A DNA stretch of 64,000 bases. Origin: Fictibacillus arsenicus (GTDB lineage: Bacteria; Bacillota; Bacilli; Bacillales; Fictibacillaceae). The stretch lies in assembly GCF_001642935.1 (NCBI RefSeq), contig NZ_CP016761.1, positions 1,054,001 through 1,118,000 on the forward strand, read 5' to 3'. Made by a program: the position numbers and the translations under genes. Positions 50,512 through 59,601 of this stretch are shown here, piece after piece. Every line of letters begins with the position of its first letter. Position 1 is the stretch's first letter. The notes beneath the pieces are model-generated. The model had not been told where the DNA came from and did not search any database. It saw only the letters and a program-made list of their open reading frames with translations.

Positions 50512-50721
50512 TTAATCAATCTCCTTTACTCTCATCACCAATCTTCTTCATTTACAACCCAATTCCTTCCAATATTACAATATGTGATTTATCATACATT
50601 TGGCCAGAAATTGTTATTCCTCTGTAACTCCTCTAAAATCTCGCTGTCATCTGGACCTGTTAGTATGGGACAGGTCAGATCAAAAAGAGATCGGCGAATC
50701 ATATAAAAAGGGGATGGTAGT

Positions 50722-51378
50722 TTGAAGAAACTAACAGCAGGATTAGCATTAGCAGGTGTTGTAGCATTCAATCCAGCGACAGGTCATGCCGCAGTAGGAG
50801 ATCAGACTCTGGAACCTGGAACAACTCATGCAGACGTGCAAGAACTTCAAGAGATTTTAGACAACAAGGGATATTTCTCATATAGTAAAACAACTACTTA
50901 CTATGGCGACTATACGACGGATGCCGTGAAAAAGTTCCAAGAAGCTAAAGGAATTACGGTAGATGGAATCGCTGGAGATGAAACATTTAAAGCGCTGGGT
51001 GTTGATGGAGAAAGTAACGATTCAAATATCGTGGAAGTAGCGAAAAAATATGAAGGCACAAAATATACGTGGGGCGGAGAAACAGCTGAAGAAGGCTTTG
51101 ACTGCAGCGGATACTTAAATCAAGTGTTTGATGAAGCAGAAAACATAGACTTGCCGCGCACGGTAGATGAAATCTATTCAGAAGGAACTAGTGTAGATGA
51201 GCCGGCAGTTGGTGACATCGTGTTCTTTAACTTAGAAGGAGACGGTCCAAGCCATGCTGGTGTATACGTTGGTAACGGCGAATTCTGGCACGCATCATCA
51301 TCAAATGGTGTTACATCAGATGACCTTAATAGCTCTTACTGGAGCGATAAATATATCGGAGCTAAAAGCTACGAATAA
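50722..51378 (+). CDS. NlpC/P60 peptidoglycan endopeptidase
   Basis: 218 aa from TTG 50722 with GGGGATGG upstream. Signal peptide to about Ala23, a PG_binding_1 domain (about 30-92; AVKKFQEAKGITVDGIAG), then NlpC/P60 with catalytic Cys128 in FDCSGYLNQ, His178 in SHAGVYVG and His190 in FWHASSS. It cleaves D-Glu-diaminopimelate bonds in cell walls, as CwlS/LytF-type enzymes do. Secreted. Its neighbour is the bacteriocin operon, but each has its own transcription signals. Confidence 0.9.
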   Translation: MKKLTAGLALAGVVAFNPATGHAAVGDQTLEPGTTHADVQELQEILDNKGYFSYSKTTTYYGDYTTDAVKKFQEAKGITVDGIAGDETFKALGVDGESNDSNIVEVAKKYEGTKYTWGGETAEEGFDCSGYLNQVFDEAENIDLPRTVDEIYSEGTSVDEPAVGDIVFFNLEGDGPSHAGVYVGNGEFWHASSSNGVTSDDLNSSYWSDKYIGAKSYE

Positions 51379-51408
51379 AAAATAACAATAAGGTAGACGG
51401 AAAATGAA

Positions 51409-51438
51409 ACAAGGCTGCTGAATGCGGCCTTGTTTTTT
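51409..51438 (+). terminator. Intrinsic terminator after the endopeptidase
   Basis: Stem ACAAGGCTGC/GCGGCCTTGT followed by TTTTTT. The remaining ~430 bp to the bacteriocin gene are very AT-rich and hold no other gene that I can support. Confidence 0.85.
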
Positions 51439-51872
51439 TGTATACCCGGATAGACTAAATTTCACACGTTAAAAATGCCGATAATGACTCATGAAATGAA
51501 AGATTTATGGATGTAAAATGACAGAAAGAGGAATTTTTCTAAATTTTTAAATTCGGTAGTACAATAGAATTATTTTTCACTTCTAATTAACAGTTCAATT
51601 CATTTCCGACATAACCAAGTGGAATTTTGCAAAACTCTAATGAAAGTTATAAATAAATCAGAAAGGAAAAAGGGTTCACTGTATTTTACATATAATTACA
51701 ATAATTAAACAAAAAGAACTATACCGAGATGCCCGGCTCAGAAAAAAGGGGAATTATATCTATTTTTCTGCTGTAAAACAACCAACTTTCATAAATATGA
51801 AAATAATTACAAATTAACAAAATAATGTTAAGTTGATTACGGGAAAAAGAGCAAAGGGCAGAGGTGAACGGA

Positions 51873-52184
51873 ATGAAGAAGAAAAGCAGAATCTTTGTAA
51901 CGTTATTAACATTAGCAATGTTTATCATCCCGGTTGGAATCGTTAGTGCAACATCCGTTGCGGGTGGAGAGTTGATTTACAAAGGCGGACAGACAGATAC
52001 GAAAGTCTACTCTGATATCCGTGATGCGAAACCAGATAATGCAAAAAAGTATAATGTTTGGGCAGCTGTAAAAGTTTGTTCTAGCACTTATTCTTCAGGT
52101 TGGAAAGCGGATGCAGCTTACAAAAGTGCAGATCGCCAATGGTACTGCAACGAGACTTCACATTATGATTACTACCAAAGATAA
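51873..52184 (+). CDS. Lactococcin-972-like bacteriocin precursor
   Basis: 103 aa from ATG 51873 with GAGGTGA upstream. Sec signal peptide to about residue 26 (IVSA), then TSVAGGELIY, the VAGG start typical of the lactococcin 972 family, and a mature ~75-residue peptide rich in Tyr, Ser and Lys. Unlike lactococcin 972, it has two Cys (69 and 92), which could form a disulfide. The next two genes are the family's characteristic immunity/export pair, which is the main support for the call. Lactococcin 972 binds lipid II and blocks septum formation. Confidence 0.75.
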   Translation: MKKKSRIFVTLLTLAMFIIPVGIVSATSVAGGELIYKGGQTDTKVYSDIRDAKPDNAKKYNVWAAVKVCSSTYSSGWKADAAYKSADRQWYCNETSHYDYYQR

Positions 52185-52253
52185 AATCTAATTACATTTG
52201 CTCTTTTTCCCCTTTCATCAATGATGAATGGATCGGAATCCTCAGGAGGAACT

Positions 52254-54266
52254 ATGAAGAAACTATTATTTGTTTTTCTTATTGGACAGCTCTTATTATT
52301 ATCTTACATTTTTAATAAATCGCTATTTGACATCTACGAGCTTAATAACATGGGAGACGCCTCACAAAAATCATATAGTGTTGAAGACTTCTCAGGAAAC
52401 GAAATGAACAAGCTGTATCAGGGATTAGAGACTGCTTGCTTGAAGAATGATGAGTGCGGACTGCAGCTCGTGAAAACCCCTGTATCAAAACATGATCAGT
52501 TTGTGTATGAGATCTATCATAGTGACATCGATTCAATCAGCCAGCCAAAATCGATTTCAAAAGATACATCGCTCAACTATTACCCGCTTACAAAAGAGGA
52601 ATTTATCGATAACAACGGAGTCTTTTATACGGACTTGCCGCAAAATAAGTTGACTCAAATAAGTGAGAAGGCTGGTCTTTCTGTTAAACCATATGATAAT
52701 GATATCGCATATGGCCAGGTGATCAATTATAACCTGCTCAATTTCATAATACTGCTATTGCTGACACAGCTTGTCTTATTCATCTATACTTTTACGAGAA
52801 TCAAGATCAATGCTATCAAAAAGATGATGGGCTACTCAAGCTTCCAGATGATATCAGATTCACTGCGAAACTTTTTGTACATGGAAAGCCTAGCAGTAGG
52901 AGTTACGCTCATTATTCATCTCGCTTACTATGTGGCCATGCAGAGTGTCGTACCGAGATATTTTGCATTATTGACCGCTTTTCTCGTTGTTGTGACAATC
53001 ATCAATGTTTTACTTTTGTTAATTACACAGATCAGCCTGCGTTTTATTGATATCAGTTCGATGCTGAAGAACAAAGTGTATTCCAACCGGTTAAATTATG
53101 TTCTGTATGGGATTAAGATTCTATTGATCCTGGCTATTACACTTTCAATTTCTTCTTTTTATTCGAATTACAAAGACTATCAAGCGAAGCGGAAAGATCT
53201 GGAGCGATACACAAAGCTAGAAGGATTTTTCACATCGAATGGCTATAATGCTGATGAAGATACGAATGCCAGAAAGAACCTGCCTCTTTTAGAGAAGTAC
53301 GGAGATTCGATTAAACAGGTGTACACACATTTTGATAAGTCGGATCAGCTGTATGTAAATGATGCCTATATTACAGAGCTGCTTTCAGAGGACTATCTGG
53401 AGACTCAGGGACTGACTAAGAATGATATTTACCAGTCATTAAAAGAGAACCATATTGTCGCCAATGAACGTTATATACAGGATTTCATGGAAATAAAAGA
53501 TGAGAACGGCAAGAAAATAAATAATCTTTCATTCAAAGAACCTACGATATTGGTTCCAGAAAAATTAAAAAAACAAGAAGCAGAAGTAAAAGAGGTTTAT
53601 ACGGAGCAGTTCAACCATCTGCTGAACTACAATGAATACTTCGGTCTGCCTGATGATAAGGAAAAAAAGATAAACAGCTTGAATATCGTTTATACACAGA
53701 ATGATTATGAGTTCGAACTGCTCGGCCAATCCGAAACGAATCTGAAAGATACAATTGTGATGCTCGATCAAGGTCAGTTCGGCAGCCTGTATTATTACGA
53801 CCTGCTGAATGCAGGAGATCTATACTTTAAGCTGAATGATCGTGAAGCGTTCAGTCAGATTATAGGAAAAAACGGTCTTCAAAAATTAGTGAACGTCGGA
53901 ACATTATTTACGCCTTATATGGATAAGGTACACTTTGTCGAGTTTGTGATGTACAACGCGCTCGTATTTACAATTCTATTTTTGCTGACACTGATCTTTG
54001 TTATCTACATCTCAAACTATGTAGATATCGTATCCAACAGCAAAAGATACGGCGTCCAATATATATACGGGTTCAGTCTGTTAAAAACGTTTCACACGCA
54101 TCTAATTGTTTTTCTGCTGCTCCTTGTTATGGTGGCACTGAATTTCTTTATCACATTCAACGTTCCTTTTTATATCATGATGCTGGCAGCAGACCTGCTG
54201 ATTCTGATGTATCTGCACAACAAACTGATTAAAAAAGATATTCACAAAATAGTTAAGGGTGGATAA
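52254..54266 (+). CDS. Bacteriocin-associated integral membrane protein
   Basis: 670 aa from ATG 52254 with CAGGAGG upstream. Membrane segments at the N terminus (LLFVFLIGQLLLLSYIF), then a soluble stretch, a group at about residues 160-300, an extracytoplasmic stretch of ~250 residues and a C-terminal group of three or so. The layout is that of the 7TM immunity/permease partner of lactococcin-972-like operons, related to FtsX/MacB permeases. It ends 2 bp before the ATPase gene. Confidence 0.8.
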   Translation: MKKLLFVFLIGQLLLLSYIFNKSLFDIYELNNMGDASQKSYSVEDFSGNEMNKLYQGLETACLKNDECGLQLVKTPVSKHDQFVYEIYHSDIDSISQPKSISKDTSLNYYPLTKEEFIDNNGVFYTDLPQNKLTQISEKAGLSVKPYDNDIAYGQVINYNLLNFIILLLLTQLVLFIYTFTRIKINAIKKMMGYSSFQMISDSLRNFLYMESLAVGVTLIIHLAYYVAMQSVVPRYFALLTAFLVVVTIINVLLLLITQISLRFIDISSMLKNKVYSNRLNYVLYGIKILLILAITLSISSFYSNYKDYQAKRKDLERYTKLEGFFTSNGYNADEDTNARKNLPLLEKYGDSIKQVYTHFDKSDQLYVNDAYITELLSEDYLETQGLTKNDIYQSLKENHIVANERYIQDFMEIKDENGKKINNLSFKEPTILVPEKLKKQEAEVKEVYTEQFNHLLNYNEYFGLPDDKEKKINSLNIVYTQNDYEFELLGQSETNLKDTIVMLDQGQFGSLYYYDLLNAGDLYFKLNDREAFSQIIGKNGLQKLVNVGTLFTPYMDKVHFVEFVMYNALVFTILFLLTLIFVIYISNYVDIVSNSKRYGVQYIYGFSLLKTFHTHLIVFLLLLVMVALNFFITFNVPFYIMMLAADLLILMYLHNKLIKKDIHKIVKGG

Positions 54267-54268
54267 AC

Positions 54269-54940
54269 ATGACTGTTATTGAACTTGTGAACGTATCAAA
54301 AACCTATGACAAAGCGGAAATACTTTCGAATATGAACTTAAAGGTAGAGCAAGGTGAGATGATCGCCATAATCGGGGAAAGCGGAAAAGGGAAAACAACG
54401 CTGCTTAACATCATCGGACTCATCTCCAAAAAGCAAAGCGGAGATCTAACTCTGTTTGGAAAGAAAAATCCTTCCATTTACTCCAAAGAGGCTATGATGC
54501 TTAGACGTAAAAGAATCGGTTATCTGTTCCAAAACTACGGACTTGTTGATGATGAAACGGTCAAGTGGAACCTGCACCTGGCTCTTGAATATAAGAAGCT
54601 CAGTAAAAAAGAGAAAGAAGAAAGAATTGACTCCTTGCTGAATGACTTTGGTCTGGCATATTTAAAGAACAAGATGATCTACCAGCTAAGCGGCGGGGAG
54701 CAGCAGCGGATCGCGATCATCCGCCTTATCCTTCAGGAGAGCGATCTGATTCTAGCAGACGAACCAACCGCAAGTCTTGATGCCGAGAATGAACAAACGA
54801 TACTAAAATATTTGAAACAATTGAACGAACAAGGCAAAACGATCGTCGTTGTCACTCATAATAAAGACATTTTGCCTTATTTCTCCCGAGTGATCTCATT
54901 AGACGATATGTACGTAAAGGAAAGCAAGTCTGCGATATAA
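54269..54940 (+). CDS. ABC transporter ATP-binding protein of the bacteriocin operon
   Basis: 223 aa. Walker A GESGKGKTT (Gly-Lys-Gly in place of the usual Gly-Ser-Gly), Q-loop YLFQNYGL, signature LSGGEQQR, Walker B LILADEPTASLD and switch VVVTHNKD. MacB/LolD-type ATPase that pairs with the upstream permease. Together they export the bacteriocin or protect the producer. Terminator at 54984. Confidence 0.88.
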   Translation: MTVIELVNVSKTYDKAEILSNMNLKVEQGEMIAIIGESGKGKTTLLNIIGLISKKQSGDLTLFGKKNPSIYSKEAMMLRRKRIGYLFQNYGLVDDETVKWNLHLALEYKKLSKKEKEERIDSLLNDFGLAYLKNKMIYQLSGGEQQRIAIIRLILQESDLILADEPTASLDAENEQTILKYLKQLNEQGKTIVVVTHNKDILPYFSRVISLDDMYVKESKSAI

Positions 54941-54983
54941 TAACCGAGCGAAAAAACAAAAATCGCATAGAGAATAGCAATAT

Positions 54984-55014
54984 AAATCGCAGCGTTATTC
55001 GTTGCGATTTTTTT
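54984..55014 (+). terminator. Intrinsic terminator of the bacteriocin operon
   Basis: 8-bp stem AAATCGCA/TGCGATTT followed by TTTT. Confidence 0.82.
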
Positions 55015-55203
55015 CAAGTATATATAGTTTTATGAAAAAATACTCACTATAATACCCTGCCACACAAGGTGATGACCCTGACGAAAAGGATTAAATGGTT
55101 CTCAAAACGAATAAGAATAAGGTTATGACGAATGGATTTTATTCCATAAACGAGCAGCATTGTTGAATAAAATTATTTACTTATTTATTGATAAGGAATG
55201 AGA

Positions 55204-55896
55204 ATGATGAATAATAAAGATTATTTATATATACCAGAAATCAAACGGATCGAGGGTTGGAAAGATATAAAGATAGAAATGAGTGGCGAAAAATTAGTAC
55301 CGCTAAGTCAAAGTAGTAGTTTTATAGTAGAGCCTATGTATTATATAAATGGAATACTGGGTGCTATAAATGAATGCTATGTTCGTGAATCTATTGCTCA
55401 TATGTTAGAGCAAGCATCATTAAAACTTCCCATCGGTTATAAATTTATTATTTGGGATACTTGGAGACCAGTAGAAGTACAACAGTCATTATTTAATGAT
55501 TATAAAAAAGTATTATCTTCGAAACATCCAAATACCAACGAAGAAGAGTTAATAACATTGACACAAAAATATGTAGCATTACCATCTACTAATGTATTGC
55601 AACCTTCTCCGCATTTAACAGGTGGTTCCGTGGATTTATCTATTGTAGATGAAAAAGGAAAACTACTTAATATGGGAACAGATTTTGATGATTTATCGAA
55701 TAAAGCTTCAACGAGATACTATGAAATCAGGGGAAACGACAATAAAATAAATAGTTTTGAGAAAGAGTGTTTACATAATAGAAGATTGTTATATCACACA
55801 CTTACGTCAGTAGGTTTTACTAACTATCACGAAGAATGGTGGCATTATGATTTTGGAAATCAACTTTGGGGAAAAGTTACCAATAACAAATGTTAA
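55204..55896 (+). CDS. VanX-family D-Ala-D-Ala dipeptidase
   Basis: 230 aa from ATG 55204 with TAAGGA six bases upstream. M15D peptidase motifs: DTWRPVEVQ (transition-state Arg), SPHLTGGSVDLS (SxHxxGxxxD zinc ligands His and Asp) and EEWWHYDFG (catalytic Glu and third ligand His). It hydrolyses D-Ala-D-Ala dipeptides in the cytosol. No vanH, vanA or vanRS is present, so it is more likely for cell-wall dipeptide recycling than glycopeptide resistance. Its codon usage looks more AT-rich than its neighbours, hinting at acquisition. Confidence 0.85.
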   Translation: MMNNKDYLYIPEIKRIEGWKDIKIEMSGEKLVPLSQSSSFIVEPMYYINGILGAINECYVRESIAHMLEQASLKLPIGYKFIIWDTWRPVEVQQSLFNDYKKVLSSKHPNTNEEELITLTQKYVALPSTNVLQPSPHLTGGSVDLSIVDEKGKLLNMGTDFDDLSNKASTRYYEIRGNDNKINSFEKECLHNRRLLYHTLTSVGFTNYHEEWWHYDFGNQLWGKVTNNKC

Positions 55897-56099
55897 ATAC
55901 TCTTCAATATACATTTAATTTTAAAGCCCGCTAGAGCAGTAGGTTAACTTTTGTGCAATGCTGAATAAGACCATAAAATGAATCCAATATAATACACTTA
56001 CAAATATTTTAATCTTCTTAATTGATTCCCCTTACCATTGCCTGAACACTTTTAATTGATTACGTTGAGTATATACAAGGAAGGGTGGAATGATTAACG

Positions 56100-57425
56100 A
56101 TGGATATATATTTACTGCTTGTTACATTAGCAGCTATCGTCATTGTTATCGCAACCGTATCCTGGCTTAAATGGCATGCTTTTATCAGCTTAACAGTAGC
56201 CAGTTTATTTTTGGCTCTGATGGCAGGACTATCTTTAGATAAAATTGTAACCGCTTACGAAACCGGAATAGGAGAAGTTTTAGGACATCTGGTCGGGATA
56301 TTGGCATTAGGTACAATATTAGGAAAAATGCTTTCAGAATCGGGAGCCGGACTTCAGATCGGCAATTTCTTTATACAGATTTTTGGTGTTAAACGCTTGC
56401 CGTGGGCTATGCTGCTTTCAGGTTTTATTATCGGTATTCCTATATTTTTCGAAGTAGGTATTTTAATTTTACTGCCTTTAGTCATTTCGTTACATAAAAC
56501 TACGAAGCAAAATATTTTATTGATCGCCTTGCCGGTTATTGCAAGTCTATCTATCGTGGACGGTCTTGTTCCACCGCGTCCTGGCGCACTTGCTGCTATC
56601 AGCATATATGATGCCAATCTTGGGTTGGTTCTTCTTTACTCTCTTGTAATCGCACTTGTTGCTGCAGTTATTGCAGGTCCGTTGTTTGCAAAATGGGTGC
56701 ACAAACGTGTTATTCCTGAAACAGAACCGGAATTAATCCGCATCGATACGGATGCAAAAGAACTGCCAAGCTCAGGAATGTCTTTCTTCATTGTTTTACT
56801 CCCAGTCTTTCTTATGATCCTCGCTGCTTTAGCACCATATGTACAACTTTCAGAAAGCGGGCAGAAATTCTTTGCACTTATCGGAAATCCGGTCATTGCA
56901 TTATTAATCGCGGTATTTGCAGCATATTATTTTTTGGGATTCCGTAAAGGGATGAACAGAGATCTTATTACAAAATTTACGGAAGAAAGCCTTCTGCCTG
57001 TAGGTTCAATCGTTTTAATTATCGGAGCAGGCGGCGGATTTAAACAGATATTGGTCGAGAGTGGTGTTGGTGAGATAATGGGCAGCATGTCTGAAGATCT
57101 ATCCCTGTCTCCGCTAGTGATGGCCTTTATCATTGCAAGCTTAATTCGAATTGCGACAGGCTCAGCAACGGTCGCCTTAACAACGGCTGCTGGAATTGTT
57201 TCTCCGATCATTGAACATATGTCCGGGGTCAATTTGGAATTGCTCGTTATTGCAACAGGTGCAGGATCCATGATGTTTTCGCATGTAAACGATCCAGGCT
57301 TTTGGATGGTAAAAGAATATCTTGGCTTAACCGTTATAGAAACCTTCAAAACGCTGACCGTGCTCGAAACCATACTTTCCTTAACCGCATTTGCAGGCGC
57401 TTTGCTGCTTAATGTATTTATATAA
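56100..57425 (+). CDS. gntP: GntP-family gluconate/H+ permease
   Basis: 441 aa, 12 or more membrane helices. GntP signature blocks: LKWHAFISLTVASL, GTILGKMLSESGAG, FFEVGILILLPL, VDGLVPPRPGALAA and ATGSATVALTTAAGI. Imports gluconate or related aldonates. No gntK, gntR or catabolic gene is nearby and I found no cre site, so the substrate could be another hydroxy acid (the family also contains such carriers). GGAAGGGTGG precedes ATG 56100. Confidence 0.85.
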   Translation: MDIYLLLVTLAAIVIVIATVSWLKWHAFISLTVASLFLALMAGLSLDKIVTAYETGIGEVLGHLVGILALGTILGKMLSESGAGLQIGNFFIQIFGVKRLPWAMLLSGFIIGIPIFFEVGILILLPLVISLHKTTKQNILLIALPVIASLSIVDGLVPPRPGALAAISIYDANLGLVLLYSLVIALVAAVIAGPLFAKWVHKRVIPETEPELIRIDTDAKELPSSGMSFFIVLLPVFLMILAALAPYVQLSESGQKFFALIGNPVIALLIAVFAAYYFLGFRKGMNRDLITKFTEESLLPVGSIVLIIGAGGGFKQILVESGVGEIMGSMSEDLSLSPLVMAFIIASLIRIATGSATVALTTAAGIVSPIIEHMSGVNLELLVIATGAGSMMFSHVNDPGFWMVKEYLGLTVIETFKTLTVLETILSLTAFAGALLLNVFI

Positions 57426-57427
57426 AA

Positions 57428-57648
57428 GCCGTTATCCTAAACTTTGTTGCTTTTGAAAGAGGTTAATTTCCGCTGCAGGACTCGCTTTCCGCAGGGTGTG
57501 CGGTGAGCCCATTCGTCGCCTTGCGACATTGAATGGTCTCACCTGTCCCACTCATCCTGCAGGAGTCTCGCCCTTCCACTCCAATTAACTTTCAATGAAG
57601 AACTTCACCATCATCTCTCAGAAGCAACAATCTTTTAGAAAAAGAGCG
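57428..57648 (-). repeat. Dispersed repeat, copy C (inverted)
   Basis: Read on the minus strand it starts CGCTCTTTTTCTAAAAGATT and ends AGTTTAGGATAACGGC, like copies A and B, with GGCGAGACTCCTGCAGG and CGGAAAGCGAGTCCTGCAG inside. Its central part differs from A and B and it is about 80 bp shorter. It fills the gap between gntP and the YdcZ gene. Confidence 0.75.
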
Positions 57649-57704
57649 TTACAAAAAAAAGAAGTGGCTGATTTCCACTCTAGTTTGCTCGCTTCCTGCG
57701 CGGC

Positions 57705-58199
57705 TTATCTGCCCACTGAATATTGTTTCAAAGGTTTTTGAACCTGTTCAACCTCTTTCTTTTCCGTGCTGCTAAACTTAAATACGATTACACCTCCAGC
57801 GATCACCAGTACGCCGACCAGCTGCTGAAACGTAAAAGGAATCTTCTCTAAACCGAACCAGCCGAGTGAGTCCCACAACAAAGCAAATCCCAGCTGTGAG
57901 GTAAGCACAATCGCGATGGCATACGTCGGACCGAGCAGTCGCGTTCCCTGCACGAGACAAACAACCACCCCGACTCCGATCAAGCCGCTGAACCAGTGCC
58001 ATGTTTTCATGTTATCCAACATAAACAGACCGCTGCCTTCAAAAACAAGGCCAAGCGTCATGGAAGCAAGGAATCCCAACCCCAATACCAAAGCAGTCGT
58101 GGCCCATGTACCTGCCTGTTCATTAACTTTCGTGTTAAAAATGTTTTGCAGACCAACAAGCAATCCAGCTAATACCGCAAAGAACAATCCTAAGAACAT
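57705..58199 (-). CDS. YdcZ-family (DMT superfamily) membrane protein, second copy
   Basis: 164 aa from ATG 58199 with GAAAGGAG upstream. Five membrane helices: FLGLFFAVLAGLLVGLQNIF at the start, then the internal GPTYAIAIVLTSQLGFALLWDSLG typical of DUF606/YdcZ proteins. These are four-to-five-helix small transporters that often act in pairs. The first copy is at 59397, with a Crp-type regulator between them. Confidence 0.85.
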   Translation of the reverse strand: MFLGLFFAVLAGLLVGLQNIFNTKVNEQAGTWATTALVLGLGFLASMTLGLVFEGSGLFMLDNMKTWHWFSGLIGVGVVVCLVQGTRLLGPTYAIAIVLTSQLGFALLWDSLGWFGLEKIPFTFQQLVGVLVIAGGVIVFKFSSTEKKEVEQVQKPLKQYSVGR

Positions 58200-58214
58200 A
58201 ACAATCGCTCCTTT

Positions 58215-58919
58215 CTATTCATAGATGTTATTGTGACCGGCGATCGCACTTAAACCCTCTTTGTCTTTCACTAAAATGAACCCGTTATGACGATCAATGA
58301 GTCCGTCTTTTGAAAGATGCTGAATGACCCGGTTTAAGTGTCTATAGCTTGTACCTATGAGATTCGCTGCATCCATCAAATGCGCTGTACTTAAACGGCC
58401 GGTCGCAAGAGTTTCATTTTCTTCAAAACAAACGGAAAGAAGGTAACTGGCGAATCGTACTTCAACCGGATACAGAAGGTTAAAGCTTAACGAGCTGGAT
58501 TTGATAAAAAACTTTTGTGTGATCACTTCTAGCAAAAATTTTAGAAGAGGGGTATGGTCACTCGCGTACTTCCTCAGCCATCGGTGGTGAACACCGATCA
58601 TATGAACAGTTGAAACAGCCTCAACTGTATTAATAAATTCGGTCCCATTCTGCACGTACTCAATATCACCAATGGAATCCAGCGGCTTTTTAAAGGAAAG
58701 GATAAGCGTTTTGCCCTCTGGGGAAGTAGTGAAAATTTTCACTTTACCCTTAACAAGCACATACAAACAATCAGCGGGATCGCCTTGAGAACAAATCAAC
58801 TCACCATGATCAAAGCTGAATAATGATAAATGAGGCTTCACTTCATCGTTAAAAATATTCTCGATTTTTTGTGTCTTCAAATAATGCTCTAGCATTTCAC
58901 GATCCTGAATCTCTATCAT
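58215..58919 (-). CDS. Crp/Fnr-family transcriptional regulator
   Basis: 234 aa from ATG 58919. N-terminal cyclic-nucleotide-like binding domain (SFDHGELICSQGDPADCLYVLVKG is the typical jelly-roll stretch) and C-terminal winged helix TAHLMDAANLIGTSYRHLNRVIQHLSKDG. It lacks Fnr cysteine clusters. Likely a local regulator of the two YdcZ genes that flank it in the same operon. The arrangement recalls YeiL-type regulators, though I cannot assign it to that group. Confidence 0.85.
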   Translation of the reverse strand: MIEIQDREMLEHYLKTQKIENIFNDEVKPHLSLFSFDHGELICSQGDPADCLYVLVKGKVKIFTTSPEGKTLILSFKKPLDSIGDIEYVQNGTEFINTVEAVSTVHMIGVHHRWLRKYASDHTPLLKFLLEVITQKFFIKSSSLSFNLLYPVEVRFASYLLSVCFEENETLATGRLSTAHLMDAANLIGTSYRHLNRVIQHLSKDGLIDRHNGFILVKDKEGLSAIAGHNNIYE

Positions 58920-58971
58920 TCCTGTACTTCACCCCATGACTTTTCAGCACTTATTTTCAAAAATCATATCA

Positions 58972-59397
58972 TCAAAACTTCAGAATCACCACGCCGGCGA
59001 TCATCATTCCGATGCCGATAAACTGTGGAAGTCTCATCTTTTGTTTCAATACTCCGAACCAGCCTTTCCCATCGATCAAAAAGGTGATCGCAAGCTGTGC
59101 AATCAGGATAACTGCAATCGTCAAAGTAACACCGATTTCTTTAATCCCGAAAATATTTCCGTAAATGACAACAGCCGCAAAAGAACCGCCAGTTAGATAC
59201 AAAGGTCTTACACCTTTAAAGTTTTTCCATTTTCTATCTCGAACGATCATGACGATCAATAATGCCATCAGGAAGCCAGTTAACTGGGTAACTGTCGCAG
59301 CTTGCCAAGGACCGATGTCTTGACTGATGCGGGAATTCGCTACACCTTGCAGCGTGATAAAGCCCCCGGCTAAAAATGCAAAGATAATTCCTCTCAT
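58972..59397 (-). CDS. YdcZ-family (DMT superfamily) membrane protein, first copy
   Basis: 141 aa from ATG 59397 with GGGGAG seven bases upstream. Five membrane helices; RGIIFAFLAGGFITLQGVAN and EIGVTLTIAVILIAQLAITFLIDGKGWFG split as the family's two conserved blocks. First gene of the YdcZ-Crp-YdcZ operon. The two YdcZ proteins may form a heteromeric small-molecule exporter. Confidence 0.85.
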   Translation of the reverse strand: MRGIIFAFLAGGFITLQGVANSRISQDIGPWQAATVTQLTGFLMALLIVMIVRDRKWKNFKGVRPLYLTGGSFAAVVIYGNIFGIKEIGVTLTIAVILIAQLAITFLIDGKGWFGVLKQKMRLPQFIGIGMMIAGVVILKF

Positions 59398-59601
59398 CGT
59401 CTCACTCCCCAATTCAAATTCTTATCTAATTAAAATGCATTTCCACATACGTTGGGAAGGACATATGTCCTAAAGTTAGATAATTTTGTTCTGATAAAGA
59501 GATGATAACGATATGATGATTTAGTGTTTTCCCTTTTCACTTCCCAAGTTATCGTTTAAAATAAAAAGCTGCACAACAATCTCTACGAAAGAGGTAAGAT
59601 T

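Noticed and set aside
56090-56092. Alternative ATG just upstream of gntP
   Set aside because: It is nearer to GGAAGGGTGG but out of frame with the permease and opens only a short frame.
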